DNA of 41,252 nucleotides from Bacteroides sp. (GTDB lineage Bacteria; Bacteroidota; Bacteroidia; Bacteroidales; Muribaculaceae): NCBI GenBank assembly GCA_023666835.1, contig JAMPBJ010000007.1, positions 1 to 41,252 of the forward strand, read 5' to 3'. Shown piece by piece: positions 16,632 to 25,753 of this stretch (position 1 is its first letter; each line of letters starts with the position of its first letter). The notes under the pieces were generated by a model. It saw only the letters and a program-made list of their open reading frames with translations, ran no database searches and was not told where the DNA came from. The position numbers and the translations under genes were made by a program.

Positions 16632-16675
16632 ACGAGAGACCAAGTCACCCCTAACTCAGAAACGATCGAACGCAA

Positions 16676-17650
16676 ATGGAATTTCGGACGATTGTAGATC
16701 CCCGGCCCACCGATAAAAAGATCACCCACCGATCCCGCATACTCATGCTCGGTTCGTGCTTCTCCGGCAATATTTCCGAGCGACTTTGTCACCGGTTATT
16801 CAACGTGGTCAGCAATCCGTTTGGTCAACTCTACAATCCCGCAAGCATATTGCAAACGCTCAGGCGGGCAGCCGAAGGAAATCAATTCACCACCGATGAC
16901 CTGGTACTCAACGGAAATACATATTGCTGCTTCGACTGTCACACACTTCTATCAGACTCAGATGCCGATCGCATGCTTGCAAGACTCAACGAACGACTGG
17001 CCACGCTACGTGACCGGTTGCTTTCGGCCGACTACATTTTTCTGACTCTTGGAACGGCATGGGTCTTCAGCCTCAAGTCGTCGGGCAAAATCGTTGCCAA
17101 CTGCCACAAGTTGCCGCCAAGCGAATTCGATCGGCAAATGTTGACACCATATGGATGCACAGATTTGATGCGGGAAATCGCCAAACTTACTGAAAGCGTC
17201 AATCCGAAAGCACAAGTGGTGTTCACCATCAGCCCAATACGCCATCTCGCCGACGGAGCTCACGGCAATCAGATCAGCAAAGCCACGTTGCTGCTGTCTA
17301 TCGAAAATGTGGTCGAACTGTTCGCTAACTGCGACTACTTTCCCGCTTATGAGATCATACTCGACGACCTGAGAGACTATCGGTTCTACGATACCAGTAT
17401 GACTCACCCCACCGCACAGGCTGCCGACTACATATTTGAGAAATTTGCCACGACTTATTTCGACCAACCGACCATGGCGCTATCGGCAAAATGCGAAAAA
17501 CTGTATAAAAGGCTGCATCATCGGCAAATGACAACAAACAATGCCGATCATCAGCGCTTTACAAAACAAACCGAAGAATTCAAGGAAACACTTCTCAGAG
17601 AACATCCATACCTCAATGAAGCCATAATCAAAATCAAAGACGTATTATGA
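16676..17650 (+). CDS. GSCFA domain-containing protein
   Basis: The 324-aa protein has the family-defining motif near its N-terminus (GSCFS, residues 26-30, in RILMLGSCFSGNI), followed by FNVVSNPFGQLYNP and, further on, TLGTAWVF and VFTISPIRHL, all typical of GSCFA proteins in Bacteroidales. The fold is thought to be related to SGNH hydrolases, but the activity is not established. There is no signal peptide. It overlaps murF-alr by four bases (ATGA at 17647), so the two are translationally coupled and may share a cell-envelope role. Confidence 0.9.
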   Translation: MEFRTIVDPRPTDKKITHRSRILMLGSCFSGNISERLCHRLFNVVSNPFGQLYNPASILQTLRRAAEGNQFTTDDLVLNGNTYCCFDCHTLLSDSDADRMLARLNERLATLRDRLLSADYIFLTLGTAWVFSLKSSGKIVANCHKLPPSEFDRQMLTPYGCTDLMREIAKLTESVNPKAQVVFTISPIRHLADGAHGNQISKATLLLSIENVVELFANCDYFPAYEIILDDLRDYRFYDTSMTHPTAQAADYIFEKFATTYFDQPTMALSAKCEKLYKRLHHRQMTTNNADHQRFTKQTEEFKETLLREHPYLNEAIIKIKDVL

Positions 17651-20121
17651 ACTATACTGTCTCATCCATCAGCAAAATTCTTGGAGGCACATCACGCGTG
17701 AACGCCGACCGACCCATCCGCCATCTGCTCATCGACAGCCGATCGCTGATATATCCTGAAGAATCATTATTTTTCGCCATCACCACGGCCACAGGCGACG
17801 GACACAAATACCTTCGCGAACTCTACGACAAGGGAGTCAAAGCCTTCGTAGTCAGCCATATCCCCGACGAATTGGCCACGATAGCAACCGACGCCGATTT
17901 CATCACAGTCGACAATGTGACGAAAGCCTTACAGGTGCTTGCCAAACATCATCGTCAACAGCTGTCATGTCCGGTGATCGGCATTACCGGAAGCCGAGGG
18001 AAAACGACCGTCAAGGAATGGTTGTATCAACTGCTTGGCGACAAAATGCATATCGTCAGAAGTCCTAGAAGCTTCAACTCTCAAGTGGGTGTGCCCCTGT
18101 CGATATGGGAGCTTGACGAAGACACCGAACTAGGAGTTATCGAAGCAGGCATATCACAAAATGGTGAGATGGAAAGTCTGCGCCAGATGATACGTCCGGA
18201 GATAGGCATAATCACCAACGTCAATTCCGAGCACTCCGAAGGCTTCAGATCCATCGAGCAGAAGGCCGAAGAAAAAGCCTTGCTGATCCGCGACTGTGAG
18301 TGTCTGATCTACTGTAAGGACGATGTTCTGGTTGCAAACGCTATTTCAAAGGTGTGCCACCCGCAGATCGAGATAGCTTGGTCGACAAAAGATCCCGACG
18401 TGCAGTTGTTTGTTCGCCACGATACCATCGGGTCCAACTCTACCCGTCTGAGCTACAACTATCTCGGATCGACACACGAAGTCACCCTCCCATTCACCGC
18501 TTCGGCCGACATTCAGAATGCCATCCATTGCCTTGCCGTGATGCTCTATCTGCGTCGTCCTCATGACGAAATTGCTGAAAAAATGGCAATGTTGACTCCG
18601 GTGCGAACGAGACTCAACGTGATCGAAGGCGTCAACAATTGCATGCTGATCTACGATTCCTATACATCCGATCTTCATTCTCTTGCCCCGGCTCTTGATT
18701 TCATGAACCGCCGACACACTGCCGCCCGAACCACGACAGTGATCCTCAGCGACATAATGCATGAGACATTGCCGGCTTCGAAGCTTTATCCGGCGGTGGC
18801 TCAGCTGCTGCGTCAGCGCAACGTCGACCGCTTGATCGGCATTGGCGAAGAATTTATGCGCAATCAGCGTTATTTCGATGGCAATGCCATCTTTTACCCA
18901 TCGACAGAAGCCTTCCTGTCAAGCACTTCAACCGACGATTTTGAGAGCGAACTGATACTGATAAAGGGCGCACCCGACTATCATTTCGAACGGATAGCCG
19001 ATATGCTGGAGGCACGTCAGCACGAAACCGTACTTGAGGTGAATCTTGACGCTGTAGTCCATAACTTCAACCTGTTCCGGTCGATGGTCAAACCCACCAC
19101 CGGTATCGTGTGCATGGTCAAAGCCTCGGGCTACGGGGCCGGAAGCCACGAACTGGCCAAAACTCTTCAATCGCATGGCGCAGCCTATCTGGCAGTGGCC
19201 GTGATGGACGAAGGTGTGGATCTGCGTCACGCCGGTATCACCATGCCTATTATGGTGTTGAATCCAAAGGTTGTGAACTACCGCACTCTGTTTGCCTACA
19301 ATCTTGAACCGGAAGTGTTCTCTTTCGATGTACTCAACCAACTGATTCACGAAGGCGAAAAATATGGTGTCACCGACTATCCGATCCATATCAAATTCGA
19401 CACCGGCATGCATCGATTGGGATTCATCGAAGAGGATATTCCCGAATTGATCGACATATTGCGCCGACAGAAAGTGGTACGTCCGTCGTCAATATTCAGC
19501 CATCTCGCTGCCGCCGACTGCCCCGAAATGGACGACTACACACAATTGCAGTTTACCCTCTTTGACCGCTGGTGCGATATGTTGCAGTCGCAGTTCCGCC
19601 ACCACATTCAACGCCATATACTCAACTCAACAGGCATAAGCCGTTTTCCTGAGCACCAAAACGACATGGTTCGACTGGGAATATGTCTTTACGGTATTCC
19701 AACCATGAACGATGGATCGCAGGGCGATCTGCAACAGGTGTCATCGCTTTCAACCACTATTATTTCGCTTAAGCACTGGCCCGCCGGGACAACGATCGGC
19801 TACAGCCGAAATGGATTGTGCAAGCGCGATTCAGTGATAGCTACCATCCCTGTAGGATATGCCGACGGCATCAACCGCCATCTTGGCAATGGAGGCATGT
19901 CGGTGATGATCAACGGCGTGCGATGCCCGTCGATAGGCAACATCTGCATGGATGCCTGTATGATCGACGTGACCGATGTGGATTGCAAGGTTGGCGACCG
20001 TGTGGAGATTTTCGGCCCGAATATCTCTGTTGAGGAAATAGCAAACACCCTCAAAACGATACCATATGAAGTGCTCACTTCGATATCGATGAGGGTGAAA
20101 CGCGTTTACTTTCGGGAATAA
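17647..20121 (+). CDS. Bifunctional MurF ligase / alanine racemase
   Basis: This 824-aa fusion joins two steps of peptidoglycan precursor synthesis. Residues 1-455 are a MurF ligase (adds D-Ala-D-Ala to the UDP-MurNAc-tripeptide), with the ATP loop ITGSRGKTTVKEW at 113-125 and the NVNSEH segment at 191-196. Residues about 460-824 are a PLP-dependent alanine racemase, starting EVNLDAVVHNFN, with the PLP lysine Lys492 in VKASGYGAG and the catalytic tyrosine Tyr719 in TIGYSRNG. This fusion is common in Bacteroidetes; the racemase makes the D-Ala that feeds the ligase substrate. The MurF motif usually read as YNANP is YTSDLHSL here. The gene converges with the DUF4293 gene, leaving only 16 bp between stops. 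Confidence 0.95.
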   Translation: MNYTVSSISKILGGTSRVNADRPIRHLLIDSRSLIYPEESLFFAITTATGDGHKYLRELYDKGVKAFVVSHIPDELATIATDADFITVDNVTKALQVLAKHHRQQLSCPVIGITGSRGKTTVKEWLYQLLGDKMHIVRSPRSFNSQVGVPLSIWELDEDTELGVIEAGISQNGEMESLRQMIRPEIGIITNVNSEHSEGFRSIEQKAEEKALLIRDCECLIYCKDDVLVANAISKVCHPQIEIAWSTKDPDVQLFVRHDTIGSNSTRLSYNYLGSTHEVTLPFTASADIQNAIHCLAVMLYLRRPHDEIAEKMAMLTPVRTRLNVIEGVNNCMLIYDSYTSDLHSLAPALDFMNRRHTAARTTTVILSDIMHETLPASKLYPAVAQLLRQRNVDRLIGIGEEFMRNQRYFDGNAIFYPSTEAFLSSTSTDDFESELILIKGAPDYHFERIADMLEARQHETVLEVNLDAVVHNFNLFRSMVKPTTGIVCMVKASGYGAGSHELAKTLQSHGAAYLAVAVMDEGVDLRHAGITMPIMVLNPKVVNYRTLFAYNLEPEVFSFDVLNQLIHEGEKYGVTDYPIHIKFDTGMHRLGFIEEDIPELIDILRRQKVVRPSSIFSHLAAADCPEMDDYTQLQFTLFDRWCDMLQSQFRHHIQRHILNSTGISRFPEHQNDMVRLGICLYGIPTMNDGSQGDLQQVSSLSTTIISLKHWPAGTTIGYSRNGLCKRDSVIATIPVGYADGINRHLGNGGMSVMINGVRCPSIGNICMDACMIDVTDVDCKVGDRVEIFGPNISVEEIANTLKTIPYEVLTSISMRVKRVYFRE

Positions 20122-20137
20122 TCCGAGCGCAACTGAT

Positions 20138-20587
20138 CTATCGCATGCGGTCGTAGCTGCGAAGCAACTTCTGATCGCGACCGATGGCCACATAGGCGGC
20201 AATCAGAGCCACAAAAGCGCCAATGAGCAGCAGCCCTCCACCTCCCCAGAGAGGAGCCACGGATATTGCCGGATTAAGGATATTGAAACCACTGATCATG
20301 ATATAGATGACCACACACATAATGGCAAGTACAACAATAGCCGACAAGGCTACCAATCCTTTCTGCAGAGGCATTCGCTTGAAGCAGAATACGGCGATAA
20401 ACGTGATCAGCAAAGCGATGATCGACGGCACTAAAAGAGCAGCGATTGAAACGCCTTTCAGATCAATGATTTCTGCAGTTGTCTTTTGCACTTCGATATC
20501 CCAGTATCCGAAAGGAATGAAGAGAAACGTTGCAATACACGCAATGGCGAGCAACAAAAACAGTGTTTGAATGCGTTGGATGACCAT
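20138..20587 (-). CDS. DUF4293 family membrane protein
   Basis: The product is a 149-aa inner-membrane protein with four predicted membrane segments: IQTLFLLLAIACIATFLFI, VSIAALLVPSIIALLITFIA, GLVALSAIVVLAIMCVVIY and GLLLIGAFVALIAAYVAIG. It begins MVIQRIQT, the typical start of DUF4293 proteins; the frame extends further upstream to 20650, but ATG 20587 is the expected start and leaves room for the promoter at 20631-20638. The C-terminal tail DQKLLRSYDRMR is basic. Function unknown. Confidence 0.85.
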   Translation of the reverse strand: MVIQRIQTLFLLLAIACIATFLFIPFGYWDIEVQKTTAEIIDLKGVSIAALLVPSIIALLITFIAVFCFKRMPLQKGLVALSAIVVLAIMCVVIYIMISGFNILNPAISVAPLWGGGGLLLIGAFVALIAAYVAIGRDQKLLRSYDRMR

Positions 20588-20630
20588 GACAATATATTTT
20601 TTATTATTACTTGAATTTTGAAACTTTCTA

Positions 20631-20638
20631 CAAAGATA
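20631..20638 (-). promoter_or_regulatory. -7 element of the DUF4293 gene
   Basis: On the minus strand TATCTTTG is a perfect TAnnTTTG match about 44 bp before the ATG at 20587. The 366-bp repeat element begins only about 40 bp further upstream. Confidence 0.5.
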
Positions 20639-20680
20639 CACAATCCGCACGCCAATTTGATTATAAAAACGGACAATTTA

Positions 20681-21046
20681 GACCCCATCTCGTAAAATTT
20701 TTATGGCTTAGGGGTCGCAGCCTTGGAGACATTTTTGGCCTGTAGGCTTAGGAGCATAGCGAGCTATATGACTGAGTCAAAGGACAAAAAGAGCCCAAGG
20801 ATGCGAGAGTTAAGTAACTTTCTACTTAAACACCTTACAAAGAGACTATTAACATATCACACTAATATTTAACGATGACCCGATTATCTCATAAATAAAG
20901 TTTTAAAATTAGTGACATACCGGCTTTAGTCGGTTATTTTCGCCAAATCTCGTCAGTCGCAATGCCCGCATTGCTCCATCCTTAACTTGCGAAAATCACT
21001 CGACCAAAACCGCCCCTTAGACACGAAAATTTTATGAGGTGGGGTC
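20681..21046. mobile_element. 366-bp palindromic MITE-like element A
   Basis: Both ends begin GACCCC in inverted orientation. The first 36 bases of the two ends agree at most positions (GACCCCAYCTC, then RTAAAATTTT, then TWAGGGG). The element is flanked by TTA on both sides (20678-20680 and 21047-21049), a likely 3-bp target duplication. Similarity continues inward at a lower level, so it is two diverged inverted copies of a roughly 120-bp unit. Each arm has a hairpin at the same place: around GCATAGCGAGCTATATG at 20754-20770 and GCAATGCCCGCATTGC at 20959-20974. No protein gene is visible inside. A 3-bp TNA duplication is known for some IS5-family subgroups, so mobilisation by such a transposase is possible. 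It fills most of the 477-bp gap between the DUF4293 and surE genes. Confidence 0.7.
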
Positions 21047-21064
21047 TTATAGCAAAGCAAAGAA

Positions 21065-21841
21065 ATGAACAACGAAATCCAACCTTTTATATTGATCAGT
21101 AACGACGACGGCGTCGATGCTCCAGGACTGAAAGCGCTCGTTGAAGCAGTGGCCGAAATGGGCGAAATTGTAGTTGTGGCACCCGCCACTGCGCAATCCG
21201 GCAAAGCATCGGCCATTACGGTCGACTCACCTCTGCGCCTGATACCTCATGCACCGATATGCGGAGCCAAAACATTTGCCGTCACCGGTACACCAGTCGA
21301 TTGCATCAAACTCGGACTGTATGCAGCTGTTGACCGACGGCCCGATCTGGTGCTGTCTGGCATCAACCATGGATCAAACTCGGGCAATTCGGTCATTTAT
21401 TCCGGCACGATGGGAGCCGTGATGGAAGCCTGCATGGTTGGCATCCCGGCCATAGGCTTCTCGCTGCTTCACCACTCATGGGCCGCCGATTTCAGCAAAT
21501 GCGCTGAGCCTATCCGCACCATCACCGCAAATGTGATTAATAACGGGCTGCCTCAAGACCTCTGCCTGAATGTCAATATCCCTGCCCGATGCACTCCCAA
21601 GGGAATACGGGTGGCAGAAGCATCAAGAGGATACTGGACCGAGGAATATGTAAAATACACCGACCCGCATGGCAAGGATTTTTATTGGTTGACAGGCCGA
21701 TACGTCGACGAAGATCCCGACAATTCGCTGACCGACAACTATTGGCTTGATCGCGAATATGTTTCAGTAGTGCCGGTGCGTCCCGACCAAACCGACCGCA
21801 AATGCATGGCATCGCTCGCCGACCGCTTTAACGCAGACTGA
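21065..21841 (+). CDS. surE: 5'/3'-nucleotidase SurE
   Basis: SurE removes phosphate from nucleoside 5'- and 3'-monophosphates and is metal-dependent. The 258-aa sequence has the metal-binding ISNDDGVDAPG motif (Asp14, Asp15), the loop APATAQSGKASAIT (Ser45) and SGINHGSNSGNSVIYSGT (Asn101), and has the usual length. The ATG at 21065 is only 18 bp from the end of repeat element A, so the native promoter was probably displaced or replaced by element sequence; no good TAnnTTTG box is seen in between. Confidence 0.95.
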   Translation: MNNEIQPFILISNDDGVDAPGLKALVEAVAEMGEIVVVAPATAQSGKASAITVDSPLRLIPHAPICGAKTFAVTGTPVDCIKLGLYAAVDRRPDLVLSGINHGSNSGNSVIYSGTMGAVMEACMVGIPAIGFSLLHHSWAADFSKCAEPIRTITANVINNGLPQDLCLNVNIPARCTPKGIRVAEASRGYWTEEYVKYTDPHGKDFYWLTGRYVDEDPDNSLTDNYWLDREYVSVVPVRPDQTDRKCMASLADRFNAD

Positions 21842-21854
21842 ATCCGCGCCTCTG

Positions 21855-21885
21855 TTTGTGTGTTGATAAATAATTGTTAAATTTG
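21855..21885 (+). promoter_or_regulatory. Promoter of the WG-repeat gene
   Basis: TTTG (21855-21858), 19 bases and TAAATTTG (21878-21885) are perfect matches to both boxes of the Bacteroidetes promoter, 28 bp before the ATG at 21913. Confidence 0.8.
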
Positions 21886-21912
21886 CAATCTCATTCATTA
21901 TCACACACATCC

Positions 21913-23874
21913 ATGATGAAACTACTCCGAATGCTGATTGTTGCGACCTTCATGGCAGTCAGCACTACGTCAATCGCCGTTGAAGCTGCACCGGCCACGG
22001 TTGCGGCTTCGCCAAAAAAGTCAAAAGGCAAAAAAACAACCAAAGACTCCAAGGGCAAAAAAAGCAAAGCTGAAACACCGGCCGAAGATACGACAGCGCC
22101 CAAAGCGCCCGAGGTCAAGAAACGCACTCCGGTGGTGCGCGGCCAACAAGTGTTGCAGCTGAAAGCCAAAAAAGATAATGAGACCAAGCTTTACGGCTAT
22201 GAGAACGTGGGTGATAAATATTACTGGTGGGCAGAAGCTCATAAAATGGGCGACGACAAAAAGCAACTCAATCTCGGATTGGATACCCAATGGGTGATTT
22301 CACCACAATATACCCGCGTGGCCAAAGAGTTCAGCGAAGGACTTGCCGCAGTGGAGATCAACGGAAAAGTCGGATTTATCGACCGACTAAACCACTTTAT
22401 CATCCCGCCGGAATTTGACCCGATGGACGACATGGATGGTTTTCACTACGGACTTGCCGCTGTAAAGAAGGACGGCAAATACGGCTTCATTGACAAAAAC
22501 GGTCAGTGGGCTATTCCTCCCGTCTATGACGATGCCGAAAACTTTGGCAACGACTATCTGGCCGTGGTGAAACGTGGAAACAAGTTTGGATGCATCGACT
22601 TGCTTGGCGACAGCGTTGTGCCGTGCACCTACCTGGCTAAAGAGATAATGAAAACTCTTCCCGGCAAGAACAAGGTCTATCGCGAAGCGAAAAAACGTGC
22701 CAAAGAACGTTGGGAACAAGGATATTACGACGAATGGATGACCGACATCAGAAGCGCTGCCGACGAAGCCGCTACGATAATGAACAATCCCAACTACACG
22801 GAGGTGCCCGGATATTTCAAACCCGACAATTCCACCTATGCCGGCGACGGCTTCTTTATCATCAGCAATGGAGAGAATCGAGTGGGCGCAACCGACACCT
22901 ATGGCCGAAATATCATATCCCCGGTCAACAGCAACGTCGTCTATGATCCAACGCAGCGACTGTTTCTGGTCGAAAGATCTATAACGACAACTGAAAAATT
23001 TACATATCATGGCGTAGGGCTATACAACACTGCAGGCGGCATCATAATTCCGCCGGTCTTTGACTCCGTAGGCTCATTTGATTCTGACGGATATGCCCCT
23101 GCCACAGTGGGTTCGATATCGGGACGAGTCAACGTGGTTGGCATGGTGGACGATCAATTTCTTCAGGACCTGCTCGTTGAAAGCATAAATGAGAAAGGGG
23201 TTCAATACACTCGACATCTTGTAGGCATTCTACCGACTTGCGCTCCTGCCCACAATTGTTTAGGCATATACTACGCCTCAGAGTGCGACAATCTGGCCGA
23301 TGCAATCCACCACTTCACCGTTGCACACCGTTTGGAGCCCGACAACGAAGACTATAAAAACAACATGAAAGCAGCCAAGAGCACACGCAACAGCCGCCGC
23401 TGGAACCGCGTGCTCACGGGCATGCAGATAGCCGGAACTATTCTCACACTGGGAGCAGTGACATATTCTGCGGCGACCGGAACACCCATGTCGACTACAG
23501 ATTTCACCGCGACAAACTTCGGTACCGATTCCTTTTCATCCGGATATGACTCCTCCGATGGCATTTCCACATCAGGCTCCTCATCAGGCAGCTCCGGAGG
23601 ATTGGATGCCCAAACATATCAAAACATTTACAACAGGTGGGAGAAACAGGCAAAGGACAACTATGAAGCACTGACAAGAGCCGGCACCAGAACCTATACC
23701 AACGGAAAAGCCACAAGCGGCACAGCCGAAGGAGAATGGAAAGGCCATTATGTGGGGTTGAAAAAACTGCTCCGCGATGCCCAAAAGAATATGCGCAAAA
23801 CACGCCAGGAAGCACGCCGCAACGGCATAACCATTCCCCAGTCAAACTACGAAACAGTGACAGTCACGAACTGA
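21913..23874 (+). CDS. Exported WG-repeat-containing protein
   Basis: From ATG 21913 the product is 653 aa with a Sec signal peptide (MMKLLRMLIVATFMAVSTTSIAVEA). A TTG at 21874 overlaps the promoter and is rejected. A Lys/Ala/Pro-rich linker (about 30-70) is followed by WG-type beta repeats at about 120-260 (VGFIDRLNHFIIPPEF, YGFIDKNGQWAIPPVYD, FGCIDLLGDSVVPCTY), a further repeat region to about 420, a TPR-like pair (CLGIYYASECDNLADAIHHF, about 450-480), a membrane-like segment (about 495-520) and a Gly/Ser-rich tail. WG repeats are thought to be protein-binding. The function is unknown. Confidence 0.82.
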   Translation: MMKLLRMLIVATFMAVSTTSIAVEAAPATVAASPKKSKGKKTTKDSKGKKSKAETPAEDTTAPKAPEVKKRTPVVRGQQVLQLKAKKDNETKLYGYENVGDKYYWWAEAHKMGDDKKQLNLGLDTQWVISPQYTRVAKEFSEGLAAVEINGKVGFIDRLNHFIIPPEFDPMDDMDGFHYGLAAVKKDGKYGFIDKNGQWAIPPVYDDAENFGNDYLAVVKRGNKFGCIDLLGDSVVPCTYLAKEIMKTLPGKNKVYREAKKRAKERWEQGYYDEWMTDIRSAADEAATIMNNPNYTEVPGYFKPDNSTYAGDGFFIISNGENRVGATDTYGRNIISPVNSNVVYDPTQRLFLVERSITTTEKFTYHGVGLYNTAGGIIIPPVFDSVGSFDSDGYAPATVGSISGRVNVVGMVDDQFLQDLLVESINEKGVQYTRHLVGILPTCAPAHNCLGIYYASECDNLADAIHHFTVAHRLEPDNEDYKNNMKAAKSTRNSRRWNRVLTGMQIAGTILTLGAVTYSAATGTPMSTTDFTATNFGTDSFSSGYDSSDGISTSGSSSGSSGGLDAQTYQNIYNRWEKQAKDNYEALTRAGTRTYTNGKATSGTAEGEWKGHYVGLKKLLRDAQKNMRKTRQEARRNGITIPQSNYETVTVTN

Positions 23875-23891
23875 TTCTGACGCATCCCCTT

Positions 23892-23927
23892 ATAAATCGT
23901 ATAAATCATATAAATCGTATAAGTCGT
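23892..23927. repeat. Four tandem copies of a 9-bp unit
   Basis: ATAAATCGT, ATAAATCAT, ATAAATCGT and ATAAGTCGT follow each other without gaps, 17 bp after a stop codon and just before a terminator. No coding or regulatory role is evident. Confidence 0.8.
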
Positions 23928-23960
23928 AAAGACTCGCTACCGCAAGTCTTTAATACAAAA

Positions 23961-23992
23961 GAAGAGATCGCCGATTGGCGATCTCTTCTTTT
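23961..23992. terminator. Bidirectional terminator between the WG-repeat gene and fabF
   Basis: GAAGAGATCGCC (23961-23972) and GGCGATCTCTTC (23977-23988) form a perfect 12-bp stem with a GATT loop. AAAA precedes it and TTTT follows, so it can stop transcription from both convergent genes. Confidence 0.93.
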
Positions 23993-24009
23993 CGTTATTA
24001 AACAGTGAA

Positions 24010-25278
24010 TTATTCTTCGTATTTCTTCACGATGACTGTAGCGTTGTGGCCACCGAAACCGAAGGCATTCGAAAGCGCGGTGCGAACAGTGCGACGCTGT
24101 GCCTGATTGAATGTGAAATTCAAAGCGTAGTCGATTTCTTCATCTTCGTCGCCCTCCTCATGGTTGATAGTGGGGGGTACGATATCTTCCTGCACTGCCT
24201 TGATGCTGAACATGGCTTCCAGAGCACCGGTGGCACCGAGAAGATGGCCGGTCATGGATTTGGTGGAGCTGATGTTGAGTTTATAGGCTGCATCGCCGAA
24301 TAGTTCAACGATTGCTTTCACTTCAGAGATGTCGCCAACGGGAGTCGATGTACCGTGAACATTGATATAGTCAATATCTTCGGGTTTCAAACCTGCATCG
24401 TCGAGAGCCATCTGCATTGAAAGCTTGGCACCGAGACCATCGGGGTGAGTGGCAGTGATGTGATAGGCATCGGCACTCATGCCGCCGCCCACAACTTCTG
24501 CATAGATTTTGGCACCGCGGGCTTTGGCGTGTTCGAGCTCTTCGAGCACGAGCACTACCGAACCTTCGCCCATCACGAAACCGTCGCGCGATTTGGAGAA
24601 CGGACGGGATGCTGTCTCGGGGCTGTCATTGCGGGTCGACAGAGCGTGCATGGAGTTGAAACCTCCAACACCTGCCGGGAAGATGGCTGCTTCTGCGCCA
24701 CCGGTCAGGAATGCATCTGCTTTGCCAAGACGGATGTAGTTGAACGCGTCGATGATTGCATTGTTTGACGAAGCACAAGCAGAAACCACACCATAGTTGG
24801 GGCCATGATAGCCATATTCCATAGAGATGTGACCCGAAGCGATGTCGGCAATCATTTTAGGGATGAAGAAGGGATTGTATTTCGGACCTTTTTCCTGGTT
24901 GAGGGCATAGTATCCGGCTTCCTCTTCAAAGGTGTGAAGACCACCGATGCCGGCAGCGACAATCACACCGATGCGGTTGCGGTCAACGTTTTCTGATTTT
25001 TCAAGACCACTGTCTTCGACAGCTTCGCGAGCTGCCACAAGAGCATACTGAGCATAAAGGTCGAGCTGACGCAGTTTGCGACGGTCGGTGATATGCTCGG
25101 CAGCGTTGAAATTTTTCACCTCACATGCAAATTTTGTTTTGAACATTGAGGCATCGAAATGAGTGATCGGTCCGGCACCACTCTTACCGGCAACAGCAGC
25201 TTCCCAAGTAGAGGTCACGTCGTTGCCAAGCGGAGTGATGGCGCCAAGGCCTGTCACTACAACTCTTCTTAATTCCAT
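24010..25278 (-). CDS. fabF: Beta-ketoacyl-ACP synthase II
   Basis: FabF condenses malonyl-ACP with acyl-ACP in fatty-acid elongation. The 422-aa sequence has the catalytic Cys168 in VVSACASSNNAI, His309 in NVHGTSTPVGD, Lys340 in SSTKSMTGH and His345 in GHLLGATGALEA. The start MELRRVVVTGLGAITPLGND is typical of FabF. The gene lies 59 bp downstream of acpP on the same strand, the usual acpP-fabF arrangement, and shares the acpP promoter. Confidence 0.97.
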   Translation of the reverse strand: MELRRVVVTGLGAITPLGNDVTSTWEAAVAGKSGAGPITHFDASMFKTKFACEVKNFNAAEHITDRRKLRQLDLYAQYALVAAREAVEDSGLEKSENVDRNRIGVIVAAGIGGLHTFEEEAGYYALNQEKGPKYNPFFIPKMIADIASGHISMEYGYHGPNYGVVSACASSNNAIIDAFNYIRLGKADAFLTGGAEAAIFPAGVGGFNSMHALSTRNDSPETASRPFSKSRDGFVMGEGSVVLVLEELEHAKARGAKIYAEVVGGGMSADAYHITATHPDGLGAKLSMQMALDDAGLKPEDIDYINVHGTSTPVGDISEVKAIVELFGDAAYKLNISSTKSMTGHLLGATGALEAMFSIKAVQEDIVPPTINHEEGDEDEEIDYALNFTFNQAQRRTVRTALSNAFGFGGHNATVIVKKYEE

Positions 25279-25337
25279 ATATTGCTATTACGTAGAAGGG
25301 ACAAATTAAAAGAGGAGAGAAGAGCAAGGGCTTGATA

Positions 25338-25574
25338 TTAAGCCTGAGCTGCTTCAATGAAAGCAACAGCGTCGCCTACAGTGGCAATGCCTTCTGCTTT
25401 ATCATCAGGAATAGTGATGCCGAATTCTTTTTCAAACTCCATGATGAGTTCTACAGTGTCAAGGCTGTCAGCGCCGAGATCGGTGGTGAAAGATGCAGTT
25501 TCAGTTACTTCGTTTTCGTCCACACCAAGTTTGTCAACAATGATAGCTTTAACGCGATTTGCAATTTCTGACAT
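25338..25574 (-). CDS. acpP: Acyl carrier protein
   Basis: The 78-aa acidic protein has Ser37 in [11 protein letters not shown], the site to which phosphopantetheine is attached. It carries growing acyl chains for FabF, encoded next, and the other fatty-acid enzymes. The length and all conserved helices are as expected. Confidence 0.97.
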   Translation of the reverse strand: MSEIANRVKAIIVDKLGVDENEVTETASFTTDLGADSLDTVELIMEFEKEFGITIPDDKAEGIATVGDAVAFIEAAQA

Positions 25575-25619
25575 AATCTTAAGTTTTAATTAAATATTGA
25601 TAAAATACTTTTTGCGATG

Positions 25620-25651
25620 CAAAGTAAACAATTATTGAAGAATTATTCAAA
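25620..25651 (-). promoter_or_regulatory. Promoter of acpP-fabF
   Basis: On the minus strand TTTG (25651-25648), 20 bases and TTACTTTG (25627-25620) lie about 45 bp before the acpP start. The -7 box differs from TAnnTTTG at one base. Confidence 0.7.
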
Positions 25652-25753
25652 TATTTGCGCCATAAAGTTCTCTCCGAACACATTTTTTTAGGATGATGCA
25701 ACATTTCGCTATCGGCGTTCGTTATACTGCATAAGAACTCATAACCTATATAT

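Noticed and set aside
20681-21046. A riboswitch or leader RNA upstream of surE
   Set aside because: The matching ends and TTA flanks fit a mobile element better, and surE is not a usual riboswitch target.
23892-23927. A CRISPR array
   Set aside because: The units are 9 bp and directly tandem, without spacers, and no cas gene is near.
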